DNA of 64,000 nt from contig CAKPOO010000007.1 of NCBI GenBank assembly GCA_934169925.1, forward strand, positions 1 to 64,000, written 5' to 3'. A program made the position numbers and the translations under genes. This document shows positions 1 to 8,521 of the stretch, piece after piece (position 1 is the first letter of the stretch; the number at the start of each line of letters is the position of its first letter). Source of the DNA: an uncultured Clostridia bacterium (GTDB lineage: Bacteria > Bacillota > Clostridia > TANB77 > CAG-465). Under the pieces are notes generated by a model. That model had not been told where the DNA came from. It saw only the letters and a list, made by a program, of their open reading frames with translations, and made no database searches.

Positions 1-96
1 ACAGTTGCACTCATTACATCTTGTACAACTTTCTTTGGTTTGTCATTGTATTGTTTATTTTTCAATGTGCTTGTCACCATTTTTGTGACTGAATTA

Positions 97-125
97 AGTT
101 TACCACAATTTAATTTTCATGTCAA
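97..125 (-). promoter_or_regulatory. Leftward sigma-A promoter (distal P2 of a tandem pair)
   Basis: On the minus strand a TTGACA box (125-120) and TAAACT (102-97) are separated by exactly 17 bases. The promoter fires out of the left window edge. It shares the AAAAAAGTGTTGACA upstream block with the second promoter at 214-242. Downstream sequence to position 1 has no ORF start and resembles a pre-rRNA leader. Reading this as an rRNA promoter is an inference. Confidence 0.6.
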
Positions 126-213
126 CACTTTTTTAAAAATTTTTGTAAAAACTTTTTACATAATTTTGTAATTATTTTGTAACATAAAATCTTATCTCTT
201 GTGGACGAATATT

Positions 214-242
214 ATCTTAACATTTTTATTCTACTTTGTCAA
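214..242 (-). promoter_or_regulatory. Leftward sigma-A promoter (P1 of a tandem pair)
   Basis: On the minus strand TTGACA (242-237) and TAAGAT (219-214) have a 17-base spacer. The block AAAAAAGTGTTGACA is repeated about 117 bases further on. Tandem strong promoters with a repeated A-tract upstream of -35 are typical of rRNA operons. The stretch 1-270 holds no convincing coding sequence. Confidence 0.6.
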
Positions 243-270
243 CACTTTTTTAAAAAAATTTGTCATTTTT

Positions 271-501
271 TTAAATTTCTACTAAAATTACATCTTCACC
301 AATTTTTTGAATATTTTCCCAAGGAATAGTAATATTATTTCTTGACCTTATATTATTAATAAACTTACCTGTTTTTGCAACTATTATTGAGTTAATCTCA
401 CCTGATTCAAAATTAGCTTGCACATCAACTACAAAACCTAATATTTTTCCATCTTTTATATTAATAACTTCTTTTTGTTTAAAATCTATTCCTCGAGACA
501 A
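271..501 (-). CDS. ylmC: YlmC/YmxH-family PRC-barrel sporulation protein
   Basis: This is a small (about 76 aa) PRC-barrel protein of the YlmC/YmxH family, found near sigE/sigG in endospore formers; its precise role is not established. The sequence shows the family pattern of a beta-strand core with an ILGFVVDV-type strand, the ESGEINSIIV segment and a C-terminal IPWENIQKIGEDVILVE strand. I prefer the TTG start at 501 because AGGTG lies 6 bases upstream; the GTG at 510 is itself part of that ribosome-binding site. It follows murF by about 40 bases and is probably co-transcribed with it. Confidence 0.8.
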   Translation of the reverse strand: MSRGIDFKQKEVINIKDGKILGFVVDVQANFESGEINSIIVAKTGKFINNIRSRNNITIPWENIQKIGEDVILVEI

Positions 502-542
502 TTCAATCACCTAATAAAATATATTAAAATCTATATTTTTTA

Positions 543-1913
543 TTACATCTTTTCAATAAATTCATTTACTAAATCTGTATATTTCATTCCATTTGATGCT
601 TTAAAATAAATTAGATCATCTTCTTTTACAATATTTAATAAATAATCAATTATATCTTGTTTATTATTAAAATATTTGCATTCTTTATATTTTTTTAATA
701 TATCATAAGTTGATTTCATGGCATCCCCTGAAAACAATGCTATATCTATATTTTTATCTATTAAATATTTACCTATATCTTTATGTATTTCTTCAGATTT
801 ATCAGCTAAATCAAAAACATCTCCAAAAACAATTATTTTTCTTGTTGAATTTATTTTCTCAATAGTATCTATTCCTACCTTTATTGATTCAAAACTTGAA
901 TTATATGTATCATCTATAATTTTAATATTTTTTACTTTTTTATAATTTAATCTATTATTAAAATTTTTATATTCACTAATTCCTTTTATTATATTATCTT
1001 TTGATATATTAAATATTTCCCCAACTTTTATAGCAAATAAAGCATTTTTTGCATTATGTATTCCTATTTGATTTATAGTTACAAGTTCATCTTTACCATA
1101 TATTTTTGTTGTAAATGTTATTTTTTCATCATTATTTTGCATATTTGATATATCATTTTGACTTACTTTATATAATTTATATTTCTTATCATCAATTTTA
1201 TTTAATTTATCGTCATCAAAATTTATAACTAATTTTTTATCTTCTTTTAAATAGTTTGTTATTTTAAATTTTTCTTTAAATATATTATCTCTTGTTTTAA
1301 AAGTACCTATATGTGATGTTCCTATAATTGTCATGCATGCTACATCAGGCTTTAAAATTTCTGACAAAAGATCCATTTCATCAAAATGATCTATACCAGC
1401 CTCAAAAACGCAAACATCTTGATTATCAATTAATAAACACATAATTGATATACCAATATCACTATTATAATTTTTACTAGTTACTAAAACATTCTTTTCT
1501 GTTGATAATACACTTGCTATTATTTGCCTTGTACTAGTTTTTCCAACACTACCTGTTACTGCAACAACTGGTATATTAATATTTTTTTGTCTATTAAACA
1601 TTCCTGCTTTTATTAAAGCTTGTTTTGTATCTTCTACTTCAATTATATTTATTTTTTTATTTATACTTTTTGATTCATTAATTATATTTTCTTTATTTAC
1701 ATTATTTTTTGATATAAAAAATCCTGCTATTTCATTTTTCACACAATCAACAATAAAATCATGGGCATCTTTTTTTTCTCCAACTATTGGAACGAAAAAG
1801 TCACCTTTTTTTGAATTTCTACTATCAATTATATAATTTTTTGGAATATCTTCTTCATTTCCATTTATTAATACTCCGTCTGTTGCTTCTACTAATTCTT
1901 TTATACTTAGCAT
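543..1913 (-). CDS. murF: UDP-N-acetylmuramoyl-tripeptide--D-alanyl-D-alanine ligase MurF
   Basis: MurF adds D-Ala-D-Ala to the UDP-MurNAc tripeptide in the cytoplasm, the last soluble step of peptidoglycan precursor synthesis. The 456-residue protein has the Mur-ligase order: N-terminal substrate domain, central ATPase with P-loop GSVGKTS (121-127), and C-terminal ligase domain containing DDTYNSS and a VFGDV strand. The ATG at 1913 is preceded by GGGAGG at good spacing; a longer in-frame extension to 1964 has no ribosome-binding site and overlaps the promoter. It stands apart from other mur genes, between the sigG cluster and ylmC, with its own promoter. Confidence 0.93.
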   Translation of the reverse strand: MLSIKELVEATDGVLINGNEEDIPKNYIIDSRNSKKGDFFVPIVGEKKDAHDFIVDCVKNEIAGFFISKNNVNKENIINESKSINKKINIIEVEDTKQALIKAGMFNRQKNINIPVVAVTGSVGKTSTRQIIASVLSTEKNVLVTSKNYNSDIGISIMCLLIDNQDVCVFEAGIDHFDEMDLLSEILKPDVACMTIIGTSHIGTFKTRDNIFKEKFKITNYLKEDKKLVINFDDDKLNKIDDKKYKLYKVSQNDISNMQNNDEKITFTTKIYGKDELVTINQIGIHNAKNALFAIKVGEIFNISKDNIIKGISEYKNFNNRLNYKKVKNIKIIDDTYNSSFESIKVGIDTIEKINSTRKIIVFGDVFDLADKSEEIHKDIGKYLIDKNIDIALFSGDAMKSTYDILKKYKECKYFNNKQDIIDYLLNIVKEDDLIYFKASNGMKYTDLVNEFIEKM

Positions 1914-1937
1914 ATCTTGCCTCCCATACTTATAGAT

Positions 1938-1967
1938 ATTATACCATATTATATTATAAAGCAATAA
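1938..1967 (-). promoter_or_regulatory. murF promoter
   Basis: On the minus strand a perfect TATAAT (1943-1938) lies 24 bases upstream of the murF start. Candidate -35 hexamers are TTATTG (18-base spacer) or TTGCTT (15-base spacer). It lies directly after the sigG-side terminator, which argues that murF is independently transcribed. Confidence 0.5.
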
Positions 1968-2008
1968 AAAAAATAAATAAAACTACGAAAAACGTAATTT
2001 TATTTATT
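1966..2008 (-). terminator. Terminator after the sigG-side transcription unit
   Basis: A 16-base inverted repeat (1972-1987 and 1993-2008) with a 5-base loop is followed on the minus strand by a run of Ts. It ends transcription from sigG and the amidase-like gene and separates them from murF. Confidence 0.8.
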
Positions 2009-2014
2009 AAATTT

Positions 2015-2482
2015 CTATCTAAAATATTCTTTTATACCTACTGCTATAGCTTTTGCTATTTTTTCTTTATTTAAATTTAACCACTCTCTTTGTTTTTCAT
2101 CACAATCAAAACCTATAAAGCAAAATGGAATTAAAATTTTATCTTTATTTAAAAATTTTTTACTTTCTAATACATCTTCAAATTGAATATTTTTATTATA
2201 TATTAATTTTATTTGATCAAAAATTAAATTTGATAATAATCTAGATTCATCTATATTTTTACATATTATAATTGGAATATTATTAGAATTTTTATTTTCA
2301 AATACTCTAATACATAAATATATATCTGACATTAATTCTTCTGCTTCATAACTCCTATTTGTTAAATCTTCATCTGTTATATATACATCTATATCATCTT
2401 TTTTTAAATATTCTTTTAATAAATTAGATATTTCAAGTGTTACTAAATTTTCTTTTGATGGGCTTATATATAATTTTTTCAT
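2015..2482 (-). CDS. Degenerate N-acetylmuramoyl-L-alanine amidase (Amidase_3) homologue
   Basis: This 155-residue protein has no confident family name. Its layout follows Amidase_3 enzymes (the CwlD/CwlB fold): an opening KLYIS strand, a helix, a VYITDEDLTNR segment where active enzymes have VxLTRxxD, and a C-terminal IPFCFIGF strand followed by the helix EKIAKAIAVGIKEYF. The zinc and catalytic residues (His of GHG, Glu, His of SIH, Glu of VELGF) are absent, so it would be a pseudoenzyme. The ATG lies 6 bases after the sigG stop without a clear ribosome-binding site, suggesting translational coupling. The assignment is inferred from pattern only. Confidence 0.5.
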   Translation of the reverse strand: MKKLYISPSKENLVTLEISNLLKEYLKKDDIDVYITDEDLTNRSYEAEELMSDIYLCIRVFENKNSNNIPIIICKNIDESRLLSNLIFDQIKLIYNKNIQFEDVLESKKFLNKDKILIPFCFIGFDCDEKQREWLNLNKEKIAKAIAVGIKEYFR

Positions 2483-2488
2483 ATATTA

Positions 2489-3274
2489 TTAACCATTTAT
2501 CCTTTTTCTTAATTTTAATAAAGCTCCTTTTTCTATTCTTGATATTTGAGCTTGAGATACTCCAAGTTCTTCAGCAAGTTCTACTTGCGTTTTATCTTTA
2601 AAATATCTTTTTATTATAACACTTCTTTCTTTATCATTTAGTTTTTCAAGCATTTGACTAATAGATATATTATCAATTAAATTTTCGGATTCTTCTTTTT
2701 CATTTTTTAATTGATCTAATAAGAAAATTTGATCTCCACCATCATTATATACACTATCATAAATTGACATAGGAGTTACCATACTATCAATTGCTAAAAT
2801 AACATCTTCCTTTGAAGCATTTGTTAATTCACAAATTTTATCTATACTTGGTTCCTCATTATGTTCTTTTATATATTTTTCTTTTTCTTGTAAAATTAAA
2901 TATGATAAATCTCTTAATGATCTTGTAACACGAAAAGCACTATTATCTCTTAAATATCTTTTTATTTCGCCTATAATCATTGGCACTGCGTATGTAGAAA
3001 ATTGTACAGGCTGAGTTATATCAAAATTATCTATTGCTTTTATAAGACCAACAACACCAACTTGAAATATATCGTTTACATTTTCTCCTCTATTATTAAA
3101 TTTTTTTACAATACTTAAAACTAATCTTAAATTTGAATTAATAAACTCATCTTTTAAACTTAAATCTCCTTCTTTTATTTTTCTTAACATTTCCATTTGT
3201 TCTTTTGCTGAAAGTTTTGGAAGTTTTGATGTATCCATACCTTGAATTTCAACTTTAGTATTCATTATATCCAT
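2489..3274 (-). CDS. sigG: RNA polymerase sporulation sigma factor SigG
   Basis: SigG is the late forespore sigma factor. The 261-residue protein has a hydrophobic/charged N-terminus with the SigG-like VEIQGMDTSKLPKL, region 2 (residues ~50-120, including the QVGVVGLIKAIDNFD core and FSTYAVPMIIGEIKRYLRD), region 3, and region 4 with a C-terminal helix-turn-helix (TQVELAEELGVSQAQISRIE). The start at 3274 is favoured by AAGGAGA 7 bases upstream. In Bacillus it follows spoIIGA-sigE, as here, but a separate small ORF and a terminator lie between. A perfect Spo0A-box-like sequence lies about 60 bases upstream. Confidence 0.95.
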   Translation of the reverse strand: MDIMNTKVEIQGMDTSKLPKLSAKEQMEMLRKIKEGDLSLKDEFINSNLRLVLSIVKKFNNRGENVNDIFQVGVVGLIKAIDNFDITQPVQFSTYAVPMIIGEIKRYLRDNSAFRVTRSLRDLSYLILQEKEKYIKEHNEEPSIDKICELTNASKEDVILAIDSMVTPMSIYDSVYNDGGDQIFLLDQLKNEKEESENLIDNISISQMLEKLNDKERSVIIKRYFKDKTQVELAEELGVSQAQISRIEKGALLKLRKRING

Positions 3275-3331
3275 ATGTATCTCTCCTTACTTTACAAATA
3301 TTTTTTACATATGAATTTATGTATATACATT

Positions 3332-3340
3332 TTCGACAAA
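3332..3340 (-). promoter_or_regulatory. Spo0A-box-like site upstream of sigG
   Basis: The minus strand reads TTTGTCGAA, a perfect match to the 0A-box consensus TTTGTCRAA, 58-66 bases before the sigG start. A 9-mer can occur by chance in AT-rich DNA, so function is unproven. A second perfect copy lies upstream of dnaA at 22644-22652. Confidence 0.4.
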
Positions 3341-3510
3341 ACTAGATTTTATTAGTACATTTTTACAATTATTAATTAATTATACATTAAATTCTTTTAT
3401 ATTTTTAATACTTTTTATATGGCATTTTTTCTTAATTAATTATATTTAATTAATATTAAATTTTTTGTTGAATTTTATTTAAGAGAATAAAAATTGTGTT
3501 AAATAAAAGA

Positions 3511-3545
3511 AAAAGGGGAAACAACAAAATTGTTTCCCCATGTTT
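3511..3545 (-). terminator. Terminator after the small membrane ORF
   Basis: A 10-base inverted repeat (3515-3524 and 3530-3539) with a 5-base loop is flanked by T-rich sequence on both strands. It terminates the spoIIGA-sigE-small ORF unit before sigG. The remainder of 3275-3510 shows no gene, only the sigG upstream region. Confidence 0.85.
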
Positions 3546-3725
3546 TTAAAAGCAGCCTATTAATTTTAAGAATAATATAATAATTATTATAGAAATAATA
3601 AACTCCACTGTTTTTTGAGGTAATCCTAAAGCACTAAGAATGAATTCTATTACATTCCGAACAGCCCTAAAAAATATTGAGATTAACCACAAAACAATAA
3701 GTAAAATTATAATAAAATATATCAT
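3546..3725 (-). CDS. Small hydrophobic membrane protein (59 aa) downstream of sigE
   Basis: This 59-residue ORF lies between sigE and sigG. It has an AGGAGG ribosome-binding site five bases upstream of its ATG and a strong terminator directly after the stop, which supports real expression. It is almost entirely hydrophobic: a first membrane segment at residues 2-19, a short positively charged hinge with FRAVRNVIEF, and a second membrane segment at about 41-57 ending in GCF. It starts 82 bases after sigE and is probably the third gene of the spoIIGA-sigE operon, so mother-cell sporulation expression is plausible. I do not recognise the family. Confidence 0.65.
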   Translation of the reverse strand: MIYFIIILLIVLWLISIFFRAVRNVIEFILSALGLPQKTVEFIISIIIIILFLKLIGCF

Positions 3726-3807
3726 TTTTCCTCCTATAATTAAGAACAGATTAAATAAATTTACATAATTATTATAACATTATTATTCTATATTGTCAAA
3801 ATTAAAA

Positions 3808-4527
3808 TTATAAAGAAAAATTTTTCTTTAATGAATTAATAACTTTTTTTTCAATTCTTGATATATATGACTGTGAAATTCCTAACTTATCTGCAACTTC
3901 TTTTTGTGTTAATTCATCATAACCATCAAAACCATATCTTAATTGCATTATAATTTTATCTCTATTATTTAAATTTTTTATCGCTTTTATAAGTATTTTT
4001 TTATTATCTTTTTCTTCAACCGATTTAAAAACAGAATCATTATCTGTACCTAATATATCAGCTAAGGATAAATCATTTCCTTCATTATCTATATTTATCG
4101 GTTCGTCTATTGATACCTCAGATTTTATTTTATTATTTTTTCTAAGATACATTAATATTTCATTTTCTATACATCTTGATGCATAGGTTGCGAGTTTAAT
4201 ATTTTTATCTAATTTATAACTATTTATAGCCTTTATAAGGCCTATTGTTCCAATAGAAATTAAATCTTCTATATTAATTCCTGTTGACTCAAATTTCTTA
4301 GATATATATACTACTAGTCTAAGATTTCTTTCTATTAAAATATTTTTTGCCTCTAAATCTTTATTCATTAATCTTTCTAATAATTCTTGTTCTTCTTCTT
4401 CTTTTAATGGTGCAGGTAATTTTTCGTTTCCACAAATATAAAAAATTTCTTCTTCATTTTCGTCACATAATTTAAAAATTTTTTTGATTTTAATATAAAA
4501 TTCCATTAATTTTTCTTTATTTATCAT
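3808..4527 (-). CDS. sigE: RNA polymerase sporulation sigma factor SigE (pro-sigma-E)
   Basis: SigE is the early mother-cell sigma factor, made as an inactive precursor and cleaved by SpoIIGA. The 239-residue protein has a charged, hydrophobic N-terminal pro-sequence (roughly the first 25-30 residues, including FYIKIKKIFKL), region 2 with the DLISIGTIGLIKAI core and LATYASRCIENEILMYLR, and region 4 with TQKEVADKLGISQSYISRIEK near the C-terminus. Its ATG overlaps the spoIIGA stop (ATGA, 4524-4527) with AGAGGTG inside spoIIGA, showing translational coupling of substrate and protease. Confidence 0.95.
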   Translation of the reverse strand: MINKEKLMEFYIKIKKIFKLCDENEEEIFYICGNEKLPAPLKEEEEQELLERLMNKDLEAKNILIERNLRLVVYISKKFESTGINIEDLISIGTIGLIKAINSYKLDKNIKLATYASRCIENEILMYLRKNNKIKSEVSIDEPINIDNEGNDLSLADILGTDNDSVFKSVEEKDNKKILIKAIKNLNNRDKIIMQLRYGFDGYDELTQKEVADKLGISQSYISRIEKKVINSLKKNFSL

Positions 4528-5336
4528 AAATTTACACCTCTTATTTCATTTACATATGTTTCATATCCAATTATTGCCTTACACTCATTTAATAGATTAA
4601 TATTTTCTCCAGAAAAAACTATAACTACTCTTTTTATATTAGAAATAAAAATTTCATCTTTGTATATTTCTACGTTATTAACAATATATCCTTTTTGATT
4701 TAGTTTGCTATCTATTGTTTTTAAAGACACATCTTCAATTTCGTTAAGTAAATTATTTTCTTTAAATTTTTCAAAATAACTATTATCAATAAAAAATACA
4801 TCTAAACATCTATTTTTACTTTTTACAAAATTTCCTGTATCAATAAATGCTTTTATTTTTAAATCATTTATTTTAATTATATATGTTAAATCATCTTTTT
4901 TTATTCTACTTTTCCACATTTTCCACATAAAATTTATTGATAAATGCAATATAATATATGACATTAAATATACAATCAATTTTACTATCTCATATTCAAC
5001 ATTTAAATTTAAAATTAAAGTCAAAAAGAATATTATACCTATATATATAACATTTATTAAAAGGTACAACATTTTTGCTTTTATAAACTTTATTATATTT
5101 TTAATTTTAAAACTAAAGTATATATAAAAATTAACTAATAGTAATATTTGTACTTTCTCTAACACTATATTTAAATTTAAAGTTTGTATATAAGCAGTAT
5201 ACAAAGAAACAATTATTGTTATTATAATTATTTTTTTTATTTTAAATTTTTCTTTTATAATTAAACTTAATTCGTATATGGATAAAAAATCTATTATTAA
5301 ATTTTCAATAAAAACATATTCAAGGTAAATTTTCAT
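4524..5336 (-). CDS. spoIIGA: Sigma-E processing peptidase SpoIIGA
   Basis: SpoIIGA is a membrane aspartic protease that cleaves pro-sigma-E in the mother cell after a signal from the forespore. The 270-residue protein has about five N-terminal membrane helices (residues 5-135) and a soluble C-terminal domain with the catalytic motif DTGN (Asp166). The ATG at 5336 (MKIYLEYVFIENL, the usual family N-terminus) is preceded by AGGTGA; an upstream in-frame extension to 5405 has no family similarity and runs into the ftsZ terminator. It is overlapped by sigE in the classic spoIIG operon. Confidence 0.93.
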   Translation of the reverse strand: MKIYLEYVFIENLIIDFLSIYELSLIIKEKFKIKKIIIITIIVSLYTAYIQTLNLNIVLEKVQILLLVNFYIYFSFKIKNIIKFIKAKMLYLLINVIYIGIIFFLTLILNLNVEYEIVKLIVYLMSYIILHLSINFMWKMWKSRIKKDDLTYIIKINDLKIKAFIDTGNFVKSKNRCLDVFFIDNSYFEKFKENNLLNEIEDVSLKTIDSKLNQKGYIVNNVEIYKDEIFISNIKRVVIVFSGENINLLNECKAIIGYETYVNEIRGVNL

Positions 5337-5403
5337 TAAATCACCTAGAAAAATTATACATTTTATATCTATTATTTTTTGTAGAAATAAAGTATCAAAA
5401 AGC

Positions 5404-5435
5404 AAAAAAAATGTTAGATTTAAAAACCTAACATT
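5404..5435 (-). terminator. ftsZ terminator
   Basis: An 8-base inverted repeat (5410-5417 and 5428-5435) is followed on the minus strand by seven Ts. It lies between the ftsZ stop and spoIIGA. Confidence 0.8.
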
Positions 5436-5458
5436 TAATTTATCTATTATAATTATTA

Positions 5459-6574
5459 TTAATCTTTATTTCTTCTTAAAAATGGTGGAATATCTAAATC
5501 TCTAAAATCATTATTTGATTGAGATGATGATACTCTTGTAGATTTTATAGTAGGAGCTGATGTTATAGTATTTGAAACTGCACTATTTAAAGCTTCACCA
5601 ACTATTGTATCAAGTTTTAAATCTTGAAATGGAGTTTTATTAAACCCTGTAGCAATAACAGTTATAACAATTTCATCTTTTAAATTTTCATCTATAACAG
5701 CACCAAATATAATATTTGCATCAGGATCAACTGACTTTTGTATTAATTCTAAAGCTTCATTTATTTCAAGTAATCCTAAATCTTTTCCACCTGTTACATT
5801 TATTAATACACCACCTGCACCTTCGATAGAAGTTTCAAGTAATGGACTATGAATAGCTTGTCTTGCTGCTTCTTGAGCTCTGTGTTCGCCACTTGCTCTA
5901 CCAATTCCCATATGAGCTATTCCTGCATCTAACATTATAGTTTTTACATCTGCAAAATCTAAGTTAACAAGACCTGGTATAGTAATTAAATCAGATATAC
6001 CTTGAACACCTTGTCTTAAAACATCATCAGACATTTCAAAAGCTTGTCTTAAAGATGTTTGCTTTTCTACAACTTGTAATAATTTTTCATTTGGTATAAT
6101 AATTAAAGTATCTACAACTTGTCTTAATTCTTCAACACCAGCATCAGCTTGCATCATTCTTCTTTTTCCTTCAAAAGGAAATGGTTTTGAAACAACTGCT
6201 ACTGTTAAAATTCCCATTTCTTTTGAAACTTCAGCAACTATTGGAGCAGCACCTGTTCCTGTTCCTCCACCCATTCCTGAAGTTACAAATACCATATCTG
6301 CACCTTTTAAAGCTTCTGCAATTTCAGCTTTTGATTCTTCAGCACTGCATTTTCCAATTTCGGGATTTGCACCAGCACCAAGTCCTCTTGTTAATTTTTC
6401 TCCAATTTGTATTTTTTTATCAGCTTTTGATATACTTAAAGCTTGTTTATCAGTATTAATAGCTATAAATTCTATTCCTTTTAATCCAGCATCAACCATT
6501 CTATTAACGCCATTGTTACCAGCACCGCCTACACCAACAACTTTAATATTTGCCATTCCTACATCATTTTCCAT
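5459..6574 (-). CDS. ftsZ: Cell division protein FtsZ
   Basis: FtsZ is the tubulin-like GTPase that forms the cytokinetic ring. The 371-residue protein carries the nucleotide-binding GVGGAGNNGVNRM loop (14-26), the tubulin signature GGGTGTG (102-108) and the T7 catalytic loop NLDFADV. After a short linker rich in Ser/Thr it ends in the conserved tail DLDIPPFLRR, which binds FtsA/SepF-type anchors. A GGGGGA ribosome-binding site precedes the ATG. It follows ftsA by 20 bases and forms an ftsA-ftsZ unit ending at the 5404 terminator. Confidence 0.98.
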   Translation of the reverse strand: MENDVGMANIKVVGVGGAGNNGVNRMVDAGLKGIEFIAINTDKQALSISKADKKIQIGEKLTRGLGAGANPEIGKCSAEESKAEIAEALKGADMVFVTSGMGGGTGTGAAPIVAEVSKEMGILTVAVVSKPFPFEGKRRMMQADAGVEELRQVVDTLIIIPNEKLLQVVEKQTSLRQAFEMSDDVLRQGVQGISDLITIPGLVNLDFADVKTIMLDAGIAHMGIGRASGEHRAQEAARQAIHSPLLETSIEGAGGVLINVTGGKDLGLLEINEALELIQKSVDPDANIIFGAVIDENLKDEIVITVIATGFNKTPFQDLKLDTIVGEALNSAVSNTITSAPTIKSTRVSSSQSNNDFRDLDIPPFLRRNKD

Positions 6575-6594
6575 TATTATTTCCCCCTACAATA

Positions 6595-7845
6595 CTATCT
6601 TTTCATTTTTAGTTTTTTTAAAACATTATCTATTGAACTTAATACTTTCTCTTTAAAAGTTTGATTTGTTATTATTTCAACATCACTATTTACATGTTTA
6701 CTTGCGCCAAGTGTAGCTATATATCTTACCATTCCATATACTGTTGTATGTTGTGGTTTAATTATATTAATTAATTTTGGACTACACACTCTAACTTGGT
6801 TAGATTTTAAAGTTAGCATTGCAAGCTCTTCAACACCAATAATATTACTAATTCCTTGTCCTGTCAATACTATACAATTAATTTTTGTTAATAATTTTTC
6901 AGTAGTTAGTACTTTTTTTATTATTTGATATAATTCTTTAACCCTTGCTTCTATAACTTGTACAATATCACTACATTTTATATATCTTTCTTGTTCAACT
7001 ACATTTTTACTTGTAATTTTTACATCATGATTATTTGTAATCATAGCCATAATTGCCAAATTATATTGTTTTTTTAATCTTTCTGCCTCATCATTTGGAA
7101 TATCGAATGTTAAAGCTATATCATTTGTAATTGTGTCTCCACCTATTGGAATTGTATCATAAAATTCTAATCTTGAATCCTTATATACAGAAACATCTGC
7201 ATGTCCACCACCAAGATCTATTAATAAAACACCTTTTTCTTTTTCATCTGGTGTTAATACTATATTTGATGTTGCAAGTGTTTCAAGTATTAAACCATCC
7301 AGCCTTAAACCAGCTAAACTTAAAGTTTCTTGTATATCTTTTATATATTCACCTTTTGCAATAACAACCTCACAATCTAAAGTGAAGTTCTTACAAAAGG
7401 CACCTATCGGTTCCTCTTTGTATTTTCTGTTATTTACAATATATTCATGTGGTAATATATCAATTATCTGTTCATCATCATTAAGTGGGGTACTAATTTG
7501 TATTTTTGAATATAAATTGTATATATCATTTATTGTCATACCATCATTAGGTTTTTCAACCTCAGCGTCAATTAAAATTTTTTCTATTCTTACATTCATA
7601 CCTTTTATATTTACATATGCTGAATTAATAGAAAGTTCTGATATTTCTTCTGCTGATTCAATTGACTCTTTTATTGAATTTGCGACACATTGTTTGTCAA
7701 AAATTTTTCCTTTTTTTATGCCTGTACTATTTGTAAGTCCATACCCGATAACTTCTATTTCATTAAATTTATTAACTTGACCAATAACACATGCTACTTT
7801 TGAAGCTCCTACATCAAGACTTACAATAATATCACCAATTGCCAC
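6595..7845 (-). CDS. ftsA: Cell division protein FtsA
   Basis: FtsA is the actin-like ATPase that tethers FtsZ to the membrane. The 416-residue protein has the actin-fold phosphate loop SLDVGASKVACVIG near the N-terminus, a SHS2-like 1C domain (around residues 85-160), a second phosphate loop LLIDLGGGHADVSVY, and the C-terminal amphipathic helix VLSSIDNVLKKLKMKR that would lie on the membrane. The start is GTG at 7845, chosen because GGGGGTG lies 6 bases upstream. It is co-transcribed with ftsZ. Confidence 0.93.
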   Translation of the reverse strand: MAIGDIIVSLDVGASKVACVIGQVNKFNEIEVIGYGLTNSTGIKKGKIFDKQCVANSIKESIESAEEISELSINSAYVNIKGMNVRIEKILIDAEVEKPNDGMTINDIYNLYSKIQISTPLNDDEQIIDILPHEYIVNNRKYKEEPIGAFCKNFTLDCEVVIAKGEYIKDIQETLSLAGLRLDGLILETLATSNIVLTPDEKEKGVLLIDLGGGHADVSVYKDSRLEFYDTIPIGGDTITNDIALTFDIPNDEAERLKKQYNLAIMAMITNNHDVKITSKNVVEQERYIKCSDIVQVIEARVKELYQIIKKVLTTEKLLTKINCIVLTGQGISNIIGVEELAMLTLKSNQVRVCSPKLINIIKPQHTTVYGMVRYIATLGASKHVNSDVEIITNQTFKEKVLSSIDNVLKKLKMKR

Positions 7846-7953
7846 AAATTACACCCCCTCAAAACTACCTATATGATACTATTTTTTATATAAAAAATCA
7901 AGCTTTTTGAAAAAATAATGTAATATTTTTGTAATTTTATTGAAATATATTAT

Positions 7954-8520
7954 TTACCTTTTTATTATACCATAAATACATATATACATAAGGAAAATTA
8001 AATATGATATATTCTTAGAAAATACACTATATACAGCAAAAATTATTACAACAACAATATTAATAATTTTTAAAATTTTCATTGTAGTTTTTTCACTAAA
8101 AATATAATCAAATATTATTTTTAGTATATTATATCCATCTAAAGGAAATATTGGAATTAAATTAACTAAAAATAAAGTCATATTTAATTCATATAAGAAA
8201 TTATATTTTTTTAAAATTATTCCCATTATTAAATTAAAAATTGGACCTGCAAAATATATCAATAATTCATATATTTTACTTATACATTTTTTATAAAAAC
8301 AAACATTAACTCCACATAAAGTTATATTTAATTTATGTACTTTTTTTCCAAAAAAATATGCGACTATTACATGTGATAATTCATGTAATACTATAAATAA
8401 ATAACATATAAAATAATATAAAATAAAGTTTCTAAATTTATTTGAAAAAATAAACAAAAATAAAACAATGACAAATATTTCATCTATTGAAATATTTATC
8501 TTCTTTAACTTAATCTTCAT
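7954..8520 (-). CDS. spoIVFB: SpoIVFB-like site-2-type intramembrane metalloprotease (M50)
   Basis: SpoIVFB is the intramembrane zinc protease that releases sigma-K from its precursor in the mother cell. The 188-residue protein is almost wholly membrane-embedded and carries HELSH (46-50) and the second zinc motif NLIPIFPLDGYN (Asp128). It lacks the C-terminal CBS domain of the Bacillus enzyme (about 290 aa), so it is a minimal form. It begins one base after the stop of the M23/SpoIVFA-like gene, matching the spoIVFA-spoIVFB operon. No sigK is present in this window. Confidence 0.88.
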   Translation of the reverse strand: MKIKLKKINISIDEIFVIVLFLFIFSNKFRNFILYYFICYLFIVLHELSHVIVAYFFGKKVHKLNITLCGVNVCFYKKCISKIYELLIYFAGPIFNLIMGIILKKYNFLYELNMTLFLVNLIPIFPLDGYNILKIIFDYIFSEKTTMKILKIINIVVVIIFAVYSVFSKNISYLIFLMYICIYGIIKR

Positions 8521-8521
8521 A

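Noticed and set aside
6181..7780. Plus-strand open frames within ftsZ and ftsA
   Set aside because: They are Leu/His-rich or unlike any protein, lie opposite well-identified genes and lack ribosome-binding sites.
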